Positions 1 through 8,329 of a DNA stretch of 15,562 bases are shown here, piece after piece. The translations under genes were made by a program, and so were the position numbers. Within the stretch, counting starts at the first letter, position 1. Each line of letters opens with the position of its first letter. The stretch lies in assembly GCA_030592825.1 (NCBI GenBank), contig JAUVIG010000040.1:1-15562 (forward strand), given 5' to 3'. The notes under the pieces were generated by a model, which did not search any database, had not been told where the DNA came from, and worked only from the letters and a program-made list of their open reading frames with translations. The stretch comes from Chlorobiota bacterium. GTDB lineage: Bacteria; Bacteroidota; Bacteroidia; Bacteroidales; JAADGE01.

Positions 1-1
1 A

Positions 2-208
2 GATGCAATTAAGGCGGGTGTCCAAAACGGAATCATAAATGAAGTTAAAGCTTATATCAAAATCTATAAAGAAAAATATAAAGATTTAAAAGTAATTTTT
101 ACAGGTGGAGACACATTTTTTTTTGTAAAAAGATTAAAAAGTGAAATATTTGCAGACCCAAATCTTGTGATGAAGGGTTTAAACATAATTTTAAATTATA
201 ATGAATAA
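2..208 (+). CDS. coaX: Type III pantothenate kinase, C-terminal end (partial)
   Basis: This is the last 68 codons of an ORF that enters from the left edge. CoaX phosphorylates pantothenate, the first step of coenzyme A synthesis, in the cytoplasm. The visible part has the family's C-terminal signature: an AI-x-x-G helix region (DAIKAGVQNGIINEV), the strand-turn VIFTGGD, and the closing PNLVMKGLNIIL, which matches the usual 'pdLvLkGL' end of CoaX. The ATP-binding N-terminus lies outside the window. Its stop codon (206-208) overlaps the ATG of the next gene (201) by 8 bases, so the two are probably translationally coupled in one operon. The family assignment is from remembered motifs and is fairly secure because the C-terminal motif is distinctive. 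Confidence 0.88.
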   Translation, partial: DAIKAGVQNGIINEVKAYIKIYKEKYKDLKVIFTGGDTFFFVKRLKSEIFADPNLVMKGLNIILNYNE

Positions 209-1472
209 AAAAAATCTAATAATTGTTCTGATTTTTATTCTTCTTGGAAGCTCTCTTAATGCTCAAGTTAATACAAGTTCTCCTTATTCAAGATATGGTA
301 TCGGAGATATTGAAAATGAAGTATTGGGCAGGGGGCTCGGAATGGGCGGAATTTCTACAGGATTAAGATTACCGCTTGAAATTAACACAATTAATCCTGC
401 ATCATATTCTGCACTGCCAAATAAAGTTTTCTTATTTCAAGTTGGTGTCAAATCAAAACGAATTGACTATTCAACCAGTTCTGATATGGTTACAAATTAT
501 GACTTTAGTTTGTCATCAATAAATATGGCTTTCAGTTTGAAAAAATATTGGGCTATGAGTATTGGAATAAGTCCGTTGAGTAGTATAGGTTATCAAATTA
601 GTACAGAAGATTCTGTTTTTTTAGATGACTATAAGCAAGACTATGATAATAATTATATTGGGGAAGGAGGTTTGTCAAAATTGTATTGGGGAAATTCATT
701 TGCATATAAAGGTTTATCATTAGGTATAAATGCATCTTATGTTTTCGGGTCTCTAAGCAAGCGTTTTGAGTCAATTCTGCGTGACGAAGAGTATAATTCG
801 TTTTTGATTTATACTGAAGATAATAAGACGAAAGGTTTGCATTTAAGATATGGGATTCAATATAATGATTCAATATTAAAAAAATATAGTTTTACATTAG
901 GTGCTTTCTACGAAAACAAAACAGATTTTAATATTGATATGTTCAGATATTTATCAAGAACAATTGTAAGAGGAGCTGATATAACTATTACAGATACATT
1001 ATACAACGATACTGTATCTCAAGGAAAAATTGAAATGCCGATGGCGTATGGACTTGGGTTCTCATTTTTAACAAAAAAATTAATTATCGGAGCCGATTAC
1101 AAGGTGAGCAATTGGGAAGATGTATTATTATTTAACGAAAAATCCTCATATTTAACTAACAGTTCATCTTTTGCTGCAGGTGTGGAATATACACATAATT
1201 ATATGTCAAAAAAATATTTTGAAACCGTAAACTTCAGATTAGGGGCTTATATAAATAATACATATATAACCATAAACGGTTCACAAATAAAAAATAACGG
1301 AATAACATTCGGTATAGGGCTTCCTACAAAAATCGGTACAAAAATAAATATAGGATTTGATATAGGGCAGAGAGGAACTGTTGAAACAGGTTTAATTAAA
1401 GAGAATTATTACCTTATAAACCTTAATTTCAATTTTTCAGATACATGGTTTATCAGAAGAAAATTTTTCTAA
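201..1472 (+). CDS. Outer-membrane beta-barrel protein (Bacteroidota 'SSPYSRYGIGD' family)
   Basis: This 423-residue protein has a clear signal peptide (about residues 1-21, hydrophobic core LIIVLIFILLG, ending SLNAQ). The mature N-terminus carries SSPYSRYGIGDI, then a glycine-rich segment GRGLGMGGISTGLR and NTINPASYSAL, a pattern familiar from Bacteroidota outer-membrane proteins related to the FadL/long-chain transporter fold. The rest is alternating hydrophobic/polar short strands rich in Tyr, Asn, Ser and Gly. The end, INLNFNFSDTWFIRRKFF, has an aromatic terminus typical of barrels inserted by BAM. The start overlaps the coaX stop, so it is likely coupled to coaX; this pairing is common in Bacteroidota as I recall it. 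The transported substrate cannot be told. No lipobox is seen. Confidence 0.8.
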   Translation: MNKKNLIIVLIFILLGSSLNAQVNTSSPYSRYGIGDIENEVLGRGLGMGGISTGLRLPLEINTINPASYSALPNKVFLFQVGVKSKRIDYSTSSDMVTNYDFSLSSINMAFSLKKYWAMSIGISPLSSIGYQISTEDSVFLDDYKQDYDNNYIGEGGLSKLYWGNSFAYKGLSLGINASYVFGSLSKRFESILRDEEYNSFLIYTEDNKTKGLHLRYGIQYNDSILKKYSFTLGAFYENKTDFNIDMFRYLSRTIVRGADITITDTLYNDTVSQGKIEMPMAYGLGFSFLTKKLIIGADYKVSNWEDVLLFNEKSSYLTNSSSFAAGVEYTHNYMSKKYFETVNFRLGAYINNTYITINGSQIKNNGITFGIGLPTKIGTKINIGFDIGQRGTVETGLIKENYYLINLNFNFSDTWFIRRKFF

Positions 1473-1489
1473 CAAATAATAAATCCGGC

Positions 1490-1509
1490 ATAATTAATGA
1501 ATTAATTAT
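1490..1509. other. AT-only inverted repeat between the outer-membrane gene and the TPR gene
   Basis: An 8-bp perfect inverted repeat (ataattaa / ttaattat, 4-base loop) lies 17 bases after the stop at 1472. It has no T-tract, so it is a weak terminator candidate and may only be an AT-rich coincidence. Confidence 0.3.
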
Positions 1510-1590
1510 TGAGAGGAAAAATATTAAAAAATTAAATTATCAGGTAAAATGAAAAAATTATTAATTATAAACAGTAATAAAAGCAAACGT

Positions 1591-3354
1591 ATGAAAAAGT
1601 TAATGATAGTTTTTATAAGTTTATTTTTTGCATTTAGTATTAATGCACAAGAAGGACCTAAAGAAATATTTAAGATTAAATATGCAGCATTAGTAAGTGA
1701 GTTTACTCCCAACGGCAGCAAAGAAGTAACAAGTGATAATATTGAGCAATTCAGGGAGCAATATAAAAGGTTGCAAACCGGACTGGAAGAAATTGAGATG
1801 GCTAAATTTGAAGTAGCTACTGAAGATAATTTAACCATCTTTGAAATGAAAGAATTTAAATCACTTAAAAAAGAAGGTCAAATAGAAGACCTTGAAAATA
1901 TCCTGAAAAAGTATTCTGAAGATATGAAACTTTTTCTCGGAGAAAATAATAAGTTTGGTTTAAGTGAACAGGAATGTTTAATGACATACTCCAACTTAAA
2001 ACAAAGCATCAAAAGAAAAGATTATAAAACAGCTTGCAATTACTGGCGAGAAATGTATAAATATTACCCTAAATATAAAGGTGCTTATTCTAAAGGTGAC
2101 TTCTTAATGAGAACTGAAATTAAGATGGTTCATAAAGCAGCATTTGAAGCATACGAAAATGCCAAAAAAGCCCAAGAAGAGAATAATGCTGAAGAAGCAA
2201 ACAAATTTACCGAGCAGCAAAAACAACTTTTAGCGGAAAAGGAACTTTGGATTGATTCGCTTTTAATGATTTACGATCAAAGAATGAAGTATCTCGGCGA
2301 TGATAAAAATTACGGAACAGGATACCTTAAAGGTAAAAAAGGAAGTTATATTTATGAATACAGAAAAGACAGTGCTTTGAATCAAGCTTATGATTTACTG
2401 AAAGAATCAATTGAAATTCAAAAAGAGAATTCATTATATACTGTAGTAAAAGATTATTTTGATGCAAGTATGGATATGGTAAAAGCAAAAAAAATTGGTC
2501 CTGAGCAAATGGTAACTGATTATAATACTACAACCGATATATTAAAGAAAAGTACAGAAAAATTTACTGAGTATGTAGAAAAAGAAAAGAAAAAAAGCAA
2601 ACCTAAAGAGGATAAAATCGAGAATTGGGAAAGAATGATTACAAATAATACAAAAGTTTCTGAATATATTACTAAATATTTTGCATCATCTGAATATTCT
2701 GAATGCGAATATCTGATACCCGCTTTTAAAGAACATTTCGATGAACATAAATCAGAAGAAGAATGGTTAAAAACTGTTACCGGAATTTTATCATGGAAAG
2801 AATGTACTGATGATCCTTTTTACGGAGAAGCTGCCGAAGCATTATATAATATTGAACCTTCTGCCGATGCAGCATTTAAATTAGCATTATTCTATTTGAA
2901 AAAAGAAAAATATTCTGATGCTGCCAAATATTTTGAAGAAGCATATACACAAGAAGAAGACGGAGAAAAAAAGGGAGAGTATTATTATTATGCAGCAGTA
3001 GTTTCTTTTGCACAAAATAAATTCAGCAATGCAAGAAGTCTTGCTCTTAAGGCTGCAGGTTCAAAAGAAAATTACGGCAAACCTTATGTTTTAATTGCAA
3101 AACTGTATGCTGCAAGTGCAGGCTCATGCGGTTCAGATAATTTTGAAAAATCTGCTGTATATTGGGCCGCTGTTGATAAATTAATAAAAGCAAAATCAAT
3201 TGACCCGAGTGTAGAAGCAGAAGCAAATAAATTGATAAATAAATACAGCTCTCGTTATCCAAACTCTGAAGAAGGATTTATGAGAGGAATCTATAAAGGT
3301 AATGCTTATAAAATAAATTGCTGGATTCAAGAAAATACTTCTGCAAGATATTAG
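1591..3354 (+). CDS. Secreted TPR-repeat protein, paralog 1
   Basis: From the ATG at 1591 the protein is 587 residues with a clean signal peptide (MKKLMIVFISLFFAFSINAQ), so it should be periplasmic. The middle is charged and helical with a coiled-coil-like stretch (about residues 180-220, AKKAQEENNAEEANKF). The C-terminal third has TPR-type helices (ALFYLKKEKYSDAAKYFEEAY; YYAAVVSFAQNKFSNARSLALKAA). It ends in a Bacteroidota-typical tail, YKINCWIQENTSARY. An in-frame ATG at 1549 would add MKKLLIINSNKSKR, which spoils the signal peptide, yet 1549 and its upstream bases align with the start of the neighbouring paralog. The true start is therefore debatable and I favour 1591. Its role is probably as an envelope scaffold; the partner is unknown. 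It is followed by an intrinsic terminator. Confidence 0.8.
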   Translation: MKKLMIVFISLFFAFSINAQEGPKEIFKIKYAALVSEFTPNGSKEVTSDNIEQFREQYKRLQTGLEEIEMAKFEVATEDNLTIFEMKEFKSLKKEGQIEDLENILKKYSEDMKLFLGENNKFGLSEQECLMTYSNLKQSIKRKDYKTACNYWREMYKYYPKYKGAYSKGDFLMRTEIKMVHKAAFEAYENAKKAQEENNAEEANKFTEQQKQLLAEKELWIDSLLMIYDQRMKYLGDDKNYGTGYLKGKKGSYIYEYRKDSALNQAYDLLKESIEIQKENSLYTVVKDYFDASMDMVKAKKIGPEQMVTDYNTTTDILKKSTEKFTEYVEKEKKKSKPKEDKIENWERMITNNTKVSEYITKYFASSEYSECEYLIPAFKEHFDEHKSEEEWLKTVTGILSWKECTDDPFYGEAAEALYNIEPSADAAFKLALFYLKKEKYSDAAKYFEEAYTQEEDGEKKGEYYYYAAVVSFAQNKFSNARSLALKAAGSKENYGKPYVLIAKLYAASAGSCGSDNFEKSAVYWAAVDKLIKAKSIDPSVEAEANKLINKYSSRYPNSEEGFMRGIYKGNAYKINCWIQENTSARY

Positions 3355-3370
3355 ATATAAAGCAGAGTAT

Positions 3371-3407
3371 AAAAAATCCCGAAGCATTGATGTTTCGGGA
3401 TTTTTTT
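3371..3407 (+). terminator. Intrinsic terminator of TPR paralog 1
   Basis: A 13-bp stem (core ATCCCGAA / TTCGGGAT extended by A:T pairs) with a 10-base loop (3384-3393) ends in seven Ts (3401-3407), 17 bases after the stop. The same loop sequence, gnattgatgt-like, recurs after paralog 2, so the terminator was duplicated with the gene. Confidence 0.9.
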
Positions 3408-3425
3408 ATTTTAAGATGCCCGATA

Positions 3426-3506
3426 GGTGCAAAGCAACTTATTTTTGTATAATAATCAAATTTTAGAAAGCTTATAGTCAGTTTATTAACAAAGTTGCTA
3501 TGCACC
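3426..3506. repeat. 81-bp element with 15-bp terminal inverted repeats
   Basis: The left arm ggtgcaaagcaactt (3426-3440) and the right arm aagttgctatgcacc (3492-3506) are reverse complements at 14 of 15 positions, separated by 51 AT-rich bases. A TATTTTTG -7-type box (3440-3447) lies just inside the left arm. The element sits between the duplicated TPR genes. It resembles a small non-autonomous insertion (MITE-like) or a large cruciform; no target-site duplication is visible. Confidence 0.55.
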
Positions 3507-3611
3507 TTTTTGTGAAAAGCTACTGATATTAACAATTATACAAATACTAAAATCGCTTGTCTCACTGTTATTAATGTATAAATCAATTTGTACAATCAAA
3601 CTATTAGGAAA

Positions 3612-5273
3612 ATGAAAAGATTACTAATTATTATTTTAGCTCTGTTAATTGCATTTAACTTAAATGCTCAAGAACCGGCAAATGAATTATTTAAGATAAA
3701 GTATGCAACATTGGTAAGTGAATATACTCCGGACAGAAGCAAGGAAGTATCCAATGCCGATATTGAGCAATTTAGAGAGCAATATAAAAGGCTGCAAGAA
3801 GGACTCAAAGAAATTGAGATGTTCGAATATGATGTTTTAACCGAAGGAAACATTTTTACAGATAAAGAGTTAAAAAGCATTGATAAAGAAAATCAAGTTG
3901 ATGATCTTGAAAATATGTTAAAGAAATATTCTGAAGAAATGAAGGTATTTTTAGGCGAGAATGATGAATTTGGAATTGGTAAAGAGGATTGTTTAAAAAC
4001 ATATTCTAACTTAAAGCATTGTATTGAAAGAAAAGATAATGATGCAGCATTTATATATTGGAGAGAAATGTTTAAGTATTATCCAAAATTTAAAAATGCA
4101 TATTCAAAGGGAGATTATTTAGTTTGCCAAAAAATTAAAGAGACCATAGGAGATAAGAAAGAATTTTATATTGATACATTGTTATTGCTATATGATCAAA
4201 GGATAAAATATTTGGGCAATAATAAAAAATACGGAACCGGCTATTCAAATGGCAAAAAAGGCAGTTGTCTATATAAATACAGAAAAGAAAGTGCTTTAAA
4301 CGAGGCTTATAAGTTGCTGAAAGAATCAATTGAAATTCAACAAGAAAGTTCTTCATATAATGTTGTTAAAGATTTCTTTGATGCAAACACTGATATGATA
4401 AACGGAAAAAGAATTGAACCGGAAGAATTTGTAAATAATTATATTGTTTCAATTGAAGTATTGAAAGGAAGCACTAAAAGATATTCAGACTTAATTGATA
4501 AAGAGAAGAATAAAACCAACCCGAACATTAAAAATATTGAAAATTGGAAAATATATATTGCCAATAACATAAAAGTTTCGGAATACATTAATAAAAAGTT
4601 TGCATCTTCCGGACCTGCAAAGTGTGAGTATTTGATTCCTGCTTTTAAAGATAACTTCAATAAGAATAAAACTGATACTGTATGGTTGAAAAAAGTATCC
4701 GGAATTTTATCTTGGAAAGAATGTACCAATGATCCGTTTTACCGTGAAGTTCTAATAGAATTATATTCATTAAACCCATCAGCAAATACTGCTGCTCTCA
4801 TAGGTGCATTATACTTAAAAGAGAGAAAATACACTGAAGCTCTAAAGTTTTTTAAAGAGGCATATGAAAAAGAGCAAGATCCAAATAAAAAAGCAGAATT
4901 TTGTTATAATGCGGCTTATATTTTATACTTAAAAAATAATTACCTAGAATCAAGATCATTGGCTCGTAAGGCAATTGAATACAAAGGAAACTTTGGCAAG
5001 CCGTATATTCTTATTGCAAGATTATATGCCGGCAGCTATGCATCATGCGGAACTGAAGATTTTGAAAAATCTGCCGTATATTGGGTTGCAGTTGATAAAC
5101 TCATAAAAGCAAAAAATGTTGATCCTGCTTGTGAAAAAGAAGCAAACGAACTTATTATTAAATATAAAAAGAAGTTCCCGAATAAAGAAATCGGATTTAT
5201 GAAATTAATTTATGAAGGGAATGTATATAAAGTAAATTGCTGGATTCAAGAAAATACTTCTGCAAGATATTAG
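3612..5273 (+). CDS. Secreted TPR-repeat protein, paralog 2
   Basis: From the ATG at 3612 the protein is 553 residues with signal peptide MKRLLIIILALLIAFNLNAQ; AGGA at 3606-3609 lies just upstream. Upstream in-frame TTG (3588) would lengthen the n-region and is less likely. It aligns with paralog 1 along its whole length (ELFKIKYATLVSEYTP against EIFKIKYAALVSEFTP; the last 11 residues are identical) but lacks about 33 residues of the coiled-coil-like insert near residue 170. TPR-like helices lie at about residues 410-490 (GALYLKERKYTEALKFFKEAY). The conserved CGT/CGS-DFEKSAVYW segment and the tail NCWIQENTSARY are present in both. It is presumably periplasmic, and its partner is unknown. A terminator between the two genes suggests separate transcription. 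Confidence 0.85.
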   Translation: MKRLLIIILALLIAFNLNAQEPANELFKIKYATLVSEYTPDRSKEVSNADIEQFREQYKRLQEGLKEIEMFEYDVLTEGNIFTDKELKSIDKENQVDDLENMLKKYSEEMKVFLGENDEFGIGKEDCLKTYSNLKHCIERKDNDAAFIYWREMFKYYPKFKNAYSKGDYLVCQKIKETIGDKKEFYIDTLLLLYDQRIKYLGNNKKYGTGYSNGKKGSCLYKYRKESALNEAYKLLKESIEIQQESSSYNVVKDFFDANTDMINGKRIEPEEFVNNYIVSIEVLKGSTKRYSDLIDKEKNKTNPNIKNIENWKIYIANNIKVSEYINKKFASSGPAKCEYLIPAFKDNFNKNKTDTVWLKKVSGILSWKECTNDPFYREVLIELYSLNPSANTAALIGALYLKERKYTEALKFFKEAYEKEQDPNKKAEFCYNAAYILYLKNNYLESRSLARKAIEYKGNFGKPYILIARLYAGSYASCGTEDFEKSAVYWVAVDKLIKAKNVDPACEKEANELIIKYKKKFPNKEIGFMKLIYEGNVYKVNCWIQENTSARY

Positions 5274-5289
5274 ATAAAAAGTAGAGAGT

Positions 5290-5324
5290 AAAAATTTCGA
5301 AGTATGGATGTTTCGGAATTTTTA
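5290..5324 (+). terminator. Intrinsic terminator of TPR paralog 2
   Basis: A 12-bp stem (aaaaatttcgaa / ttcggaattttt, one T.G wobble) with a 10-base loop (5302-5311) sits 16 bases after the stop. It aligns with the terminator of paralog 1. Bases have changed on both arms but pairing is kept. Confidence 0.85.
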
Positions 5325-5661
5325 TTAGAAAATTTATCTGACCCTGAATTTTTTTATGATTTATATGGTTGAGTCCGGTTTAAAAAGGTCAAAACTTGCT
5401 TTTAAATCGGTCTAACGAATTTTTTAATTAACTGAAAATAAGCTATCTGACTTTTGTAATTTTAATAAAAGTATCCGTCTGATCGGTTTTTAAACTGCAC
5501 CCATGGCTTAAACTATCCGCGACTTTAAAATTTCATAAGAATAGCTGGTGTTTTATTTTTAACAGCAAATTAAACAAATTTATAATTGTACATATTTTAT
5601 TATATTTTTGTGCAGTATTAATAAATTCACACGATAACTTCACCGATAACTTCAAATATTA
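5325..5661. other. Intergenic region before the amidase gene: hairpin, promoter box, short tandem repeat
   Basis: No convincing gene is seen. An imperfect inverted repeat (5372-5385 / 5400-5413, 12 of 14 positions, 14-base loop) is present. A TATTTTTG -7 box (5603-5610) lies 52 bases before the amidase start; no matching -33 TTG is found at the usual 19-21 base spacing. Just before the start is a 12-base period tandem repeat, CGATAACTTCA at 5632-5642 and 5644-5654. Confidence 0.5.
5603..5610 (+). promoter_or_regulatory. -7 promoter box for the amidase gene
   Basis: TATTTTTG fits the Bacteroidota TAnnTTTG element and would start transcription about 45 bases before the ATG at 5662. A TTG 14 bases upstream is too close to be a standard -33 box. 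Confidence 0.45.
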
Positions 5662-6864
5662 ATGTTTGTATTAAAAAGAAGTATAATCATCAGTTATTTG
5701 ATAAGTTTGGTGTTGTTTGGTAAAACAGAAGCTCAAACACCATACTTCATTGAAAAAAAACCTTTAACAGGTGAAGGTACATTTGCTTTCTTAAGGAGAT
5801 ATATGCTTGATGATAATTCATGTAATTTATCTAAATTTTTCTCTCTCAATAATATTGATAAAAATACTGAATTACTGTTTGACAAATCATACAAGCTGCC
5901 TATATACATATATAAATACAATGGTACAAGTATAAGGTCAACAATTAATAATTATGATTATAATTCAGCATTAAGAATAAAAGATTATAATGAAAAATTG
6001 CTGAAAAATAATTTAAGAAAAACGCATTATACAAAATCAAACATATTATGGGTTCCCTATAGTGAATTACATTGCAAAGATAATATTTCAAATATTGAAG
6101 AAATCAAAACTAAACCTAACATTATTACTACAAAGACAGAGGTGCTTTTCGGTAATAAATATAAGGAGATTGAAGTATCAGATGAAAAATTAAAGAACAG
6201 AGTTTTTTATATTGTCAGCGGACACGGAGGACCTGATCCGGGAGCAAGATATGTCGGTAAAAATCATACATTATGCGAAGATGAATATGCATATGACGTA
6301 AGCTTAAGGTTAGCCCGGAACTTAATACAACATGGTGCAACAGTATATATTATTATTAAAGATAAAAATGACGGCATCAGAGATGAAAAGTTTTTGCTTT
6401 GTGATAAGGATGAAAAAAGTTATTACAACAAAGAAATACCTCGAAAACAAAAAGTTCGATTAAAGCAAAGAACTGATGATGTTAACGGTTTATATAAAAA
6501 ACATAAAAAACTCGGTGTAAAATCACAAATATTAGTTTCGATACATGTTGATTCACGCAGTTACAATAAACGGCAGGATGTCTTTTTCTATCATCACTCA
6601 AACAGTAAATCAGGCAAAAAAACAGCATTATCTATTCATAAAACTTTTGAAAAAAAATATCGTAAAGTTCAAAAGGATAGGGGATATCACGGAACCGTAA
6701 CTGCCAGAAATTTATATATCTTGGAAAATACACTGCCTACAGCAGTTTTCATTGAACTGGGAAATATTAGGAATCCATATAACCAAAAACGAATTATTTT
6801 ATCGGATAATCGTCAAGCATTGGCTAATTGGATATATCTCGGATTGATCGAAGCTATTAAGTAA
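5662..6864 (+). CDS. Secreted N-acetylmuramoyl-L-alanine amidase (Amidase_3 fold)
   Basis: The 400-residue protein has a signal peptide (residues 1-25, ending KTEAQ). Residues ~35-110 form a LysM-like N-terminal region of a type seen in Bacteroidota (GEGTFAFLRRY...LPIYIYKYNGTSIRSTI). Residues ~180-398 are an Amidase_3 domain. The putative zinc ligands are all visible: H188 in VSGHGGPDPGARY, E208 (or E206) in CEDEYAYD, H295 in LVSIHVDS, and the catalytic E365 in VFIELGNIRN. Such enzymes cleave the amide bond between MurNAc and L-Ala of peptidoglycan in the periplasm, for cell separation or wall turnover. QRTDDVN at ~269-275 is the usual family motif. It is preceded by its own -7 box and followed by a hairpin. 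Function at family level is secure; the physiological role is inferred. Confidence 0.9.
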   Translation: MFVLKRSIIISYLISLVLFGKTEAQTPYFIEKKPLTGEGTFAFLRRYMLDDNSCNLSKFFSLNNIDKNTELLFDKSYKLPIYIYKYNGTSIRSTINNYDYNSALRIKDYNEKLLKNNLRKTHYTKSNILWVPYSELHCKDNISNIEEIKTKPNIITTKTEVLFGNKYKEIEVSDEKLKNRVFYIVSGHGGPDPGARYVGKNHTLCEDEYAYDVSLRLARNLIQHGATVYIIIKDKNDGIRDEKFLLCDKDEKSYYNKEIPRKQKVRLKQRTDDVNGLYKKHKKLGVKSQILVSIHVDSRSYNKRQDVFFYHHSNSKSGKKTALSIHKTFEKKYRKVQKDRGYHGTVTARNLYILENTLPTAVFIELGNIRNPYNQKRIILSDNRQALANWIYLGLIEAIK

Positions 6865-6925
6865 CGAAATAATCTATTCTTTTAAACTTGTTCGGTTTTT
6901 GCTCAATTCGCAATTTTTTTTCTCT

Positions 6926-6964
6926 AAAAAACACTTAAAATAACCGGTTATTCGCAGTGTTTTT
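6926..6964. terminator. Symmetric hairpin, likely bidirectional terminator after the amidase
   Basis: The outer arms AAAAACACT (6927-6935) and AGTGTTTTT (6956-6964) pair perfectly. They enclose the perfect 14-base palindrome AATAACCGGTTATT (6939-6952), with 3-base internal loops. The T-run on the + strand gives it terminator character 62 bases after the amidase stop. Confidence 0.6.
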
Positions 6965-7239
6965 CAAATCGAAAAAGAACAAAATAATTACCTTTAAATT
7001 GAACATTTTATTTCGCTGCAATCTCTTAGTGAAAAACAGTAAATCTTTAAAAATAATTTTTAATAAGATAAAACCGGTAGAATTTTTGTGTATATTTTGA
7101 TCAATTTGAAATAAAATTTGAATTTCTACGTATTAAAACAAGAAGTTTATGTATAAAAAAGATTATTTCGTCAAAATATTAATACTTTATATTATTTTTG
7201 TAATTTTATAAATAAAAAGAAGATACTCTCAAATTATAT
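6965..7239. other. AT-rich intergenic region before the SiaC-family gene
   Basis: No gene is seen. The only clear signal is a TATTTTTG -7 box at 7193-7200, 40 bases before the ATG at 7240. The -33 position is only weakly matched (ttatttcg at about 7163-7170). Confidence 0.45.
7193..7200 (+). promoter_or_regulatory. -7 promoter box for the SiaC-family gene
   Basis: TATTTTTG matches the Bacteroidota -7 consensus; transcription would begin about 33 bases before the start codon. Confidence 0.5.
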
Positions 7240-7626
7240 ATGGAAGACCTTATTATTAATAAATTCAGGAACGGCAACGAAATTTTTCCTTTTATTAATC
7301 TAAATGCAAATTCAGGTGTTTGTACGATCTCGGGAAGTTCATACATGCAAGATCCCAAGGTGTTTTTTAAACCGGTAATTGATTGGTTTAAAAAATATAC
7401 TTTTTTAAAAGCAGGGGAATTGGTTGTTATTTATAACTTAAAAAGTCTAAATACGGGAACGAGCAGAGTTTTATACGAAATTCTTGAAATACTGAAAGGG
7501 TATAAAAACAGAGGCGGGAACGTATATATAAAATGGTATTATGAAGATAGTTATGATTCATATGCAGATGATATAATTGATATAACTTCCGGATTCGGAA
7601 TTAATGTTGATGTATTAGAATCTTGA
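7240..7626 (+). CDS. SiaC-family regulatory phosphoprotein (DUF1987)
   Basis: At 128 residues this is the normal size for the SiaC/DUF1987 family. It shows the family layout: an N-terminal strand with FPFINLNANSGVCTISGSS, the DPKVFFKPVIDWFKKY helix, the strand ELVVIYNLKSLNTGTSR carrying the Thr/Ser cluster (T72/T74/S75) where SiaC is phosphorylated, and NVYIKWYYEDSYDSYADD. In Pseudomonas aeruginosa, SiaC is a switch protein phosphorylated by the SiaB kinase and dephosphorylated by the SiaA phosphatase, controlling a diguanylate cyclase. Many DUF1987 members in other phyla have no tested role. Here no kinase, phosphatase or cyclase gene is adjacent, so the partner must be elsewhere. It has its own -7 box and faces the next gene convergently with a 27-base gap. 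Confidence 0.85.
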   Translation: MEDLIINKFRNGNEIFPFINLNANSGVCTISGSSYMQDPKVFFKPVIDWFKKYTFLKAGELVVIYNLKSLNTGTSRVLYEILEILKGYKNRGGNVYIKWYYEDSYDSYADDIIDITSGFGINVDVLES

Positions 7627-7653
7627 ACATCTGATTGCAGATAAGATATATTA

Positions 7654-8169
7654 TCATTCATTATTAGAAATATAATTATACTTGCTGTTTCTGCCGAGTT
7701 TTTCTTTAACCCTTTTCATTGCAGTTTTTATATTTTCTGTTTCATCCTCATTATATGTCTGATCTAAAGCTTTTACCAAAAAATCCAATGTTTTTAAATA
7801 TTGCTTTTGGTATTCATAATTCAATGCTTCCAGAGTAAATAATCTGCCCGAATCAGCACCACTTATTTTGTGAGCGTATTTAAGAAGTTTTTTTGCTTTT
7901 TCAGGCTCTTTTACTTTAATAAATAAAGTGATTAAGCTGTAGCAAACATTTAAATTATAGGGATCAGACGCTAAAGCTGTTTCAAGATAATGCAGTGCAT
8001 TTCTGAAATCATTCATATAATCCATATGTAATTGAGCCATTAATTGATTGGCGCCTGCATGATCACGATCAGAGGATAATGCATAATTCAGATTCTCTAA
8101 TGAAATTTCAAGATCATAAGGATAATTATCCAAAGCTTTTATGTAATATTGGTCTGCTAAAGTTGCCAT
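7654..8169 (-). CDS. Small cytoplasmic TPR protein
   Basis: This 171-residue protein has no signal peptide and about four TPR-like helix pairs: residues ~4-32 (ADQYYIKALDNYP..), ~38-66 (GANQLMAQLHMDYMNDFRNALHYLETAL), ~72-104 (NVCYSLITLFIKVKEPEKAKKLLKYA) and ~108-140 (FTLEALNYEYQKQYLKTLDFLVKAL). TPR proteins are binding scaffolds; the partner here cannot be told. The C-terminus is basic and ends SKYNYISNNE. It lies downstream of the 15-codon gene on the same strand, beyond that gene's terminator, so it could be reached only by read-through or by a promoter I do not see clearly. Confidence 0.75.
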   Translation of the reverse strand: MATLADQYYIKALDNYPYDLEISLENLNYALSSDRDHAGANQLMAQLHMDYMNDFRNALHYLETALASDPYNLNVCYSLITLFIKVKEPEKAKKLLKYAHKISGADSGRLFTLEALNYEYQKQYLKTLDFLVKALDQTYNEDETENIKTAMKRVKEKLGRNSKYNYISNNE

Positions 8170-8275
8170 AAGGCTGTATTTTATAAATGTGAAATGACAA
8201 CCGGTTTGCTGCGATTAGTGATATTGTAGTTAATCCTTGTTGTCAAGAAATAAAAATGATTGATTTAGAACGGAT

Positions 8276-8304
8276 AAAAAAATCCTGTTCAGACTGAACA
8301 GGAT
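8276..8304 (-). terminator. Strong intrinsic terminator of the 15-codon gene
   Basis: An 11-bp perfect stem around a single central base (8282-8304; arms atcctgttcag / ctgaacaggat on the + strand, in practice a 3-base loop) is followed on the minus strand by seven Ts (8282-8276). It lies 26 bases after the stop of the small ORF. Confidence 0.9.
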
Positions 8305-8329
8305 ATAAAAAGGTTACAGAATAATTACC

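Noticed and set aside
5355..5413. A short + strand reading frame (MIYMVESGLKRSKLAFKSV)
   Set aside because: It has only 19 codons, no ribosome-binding site or promoter, and overlaps an inverted repeat; nothing supports translation.
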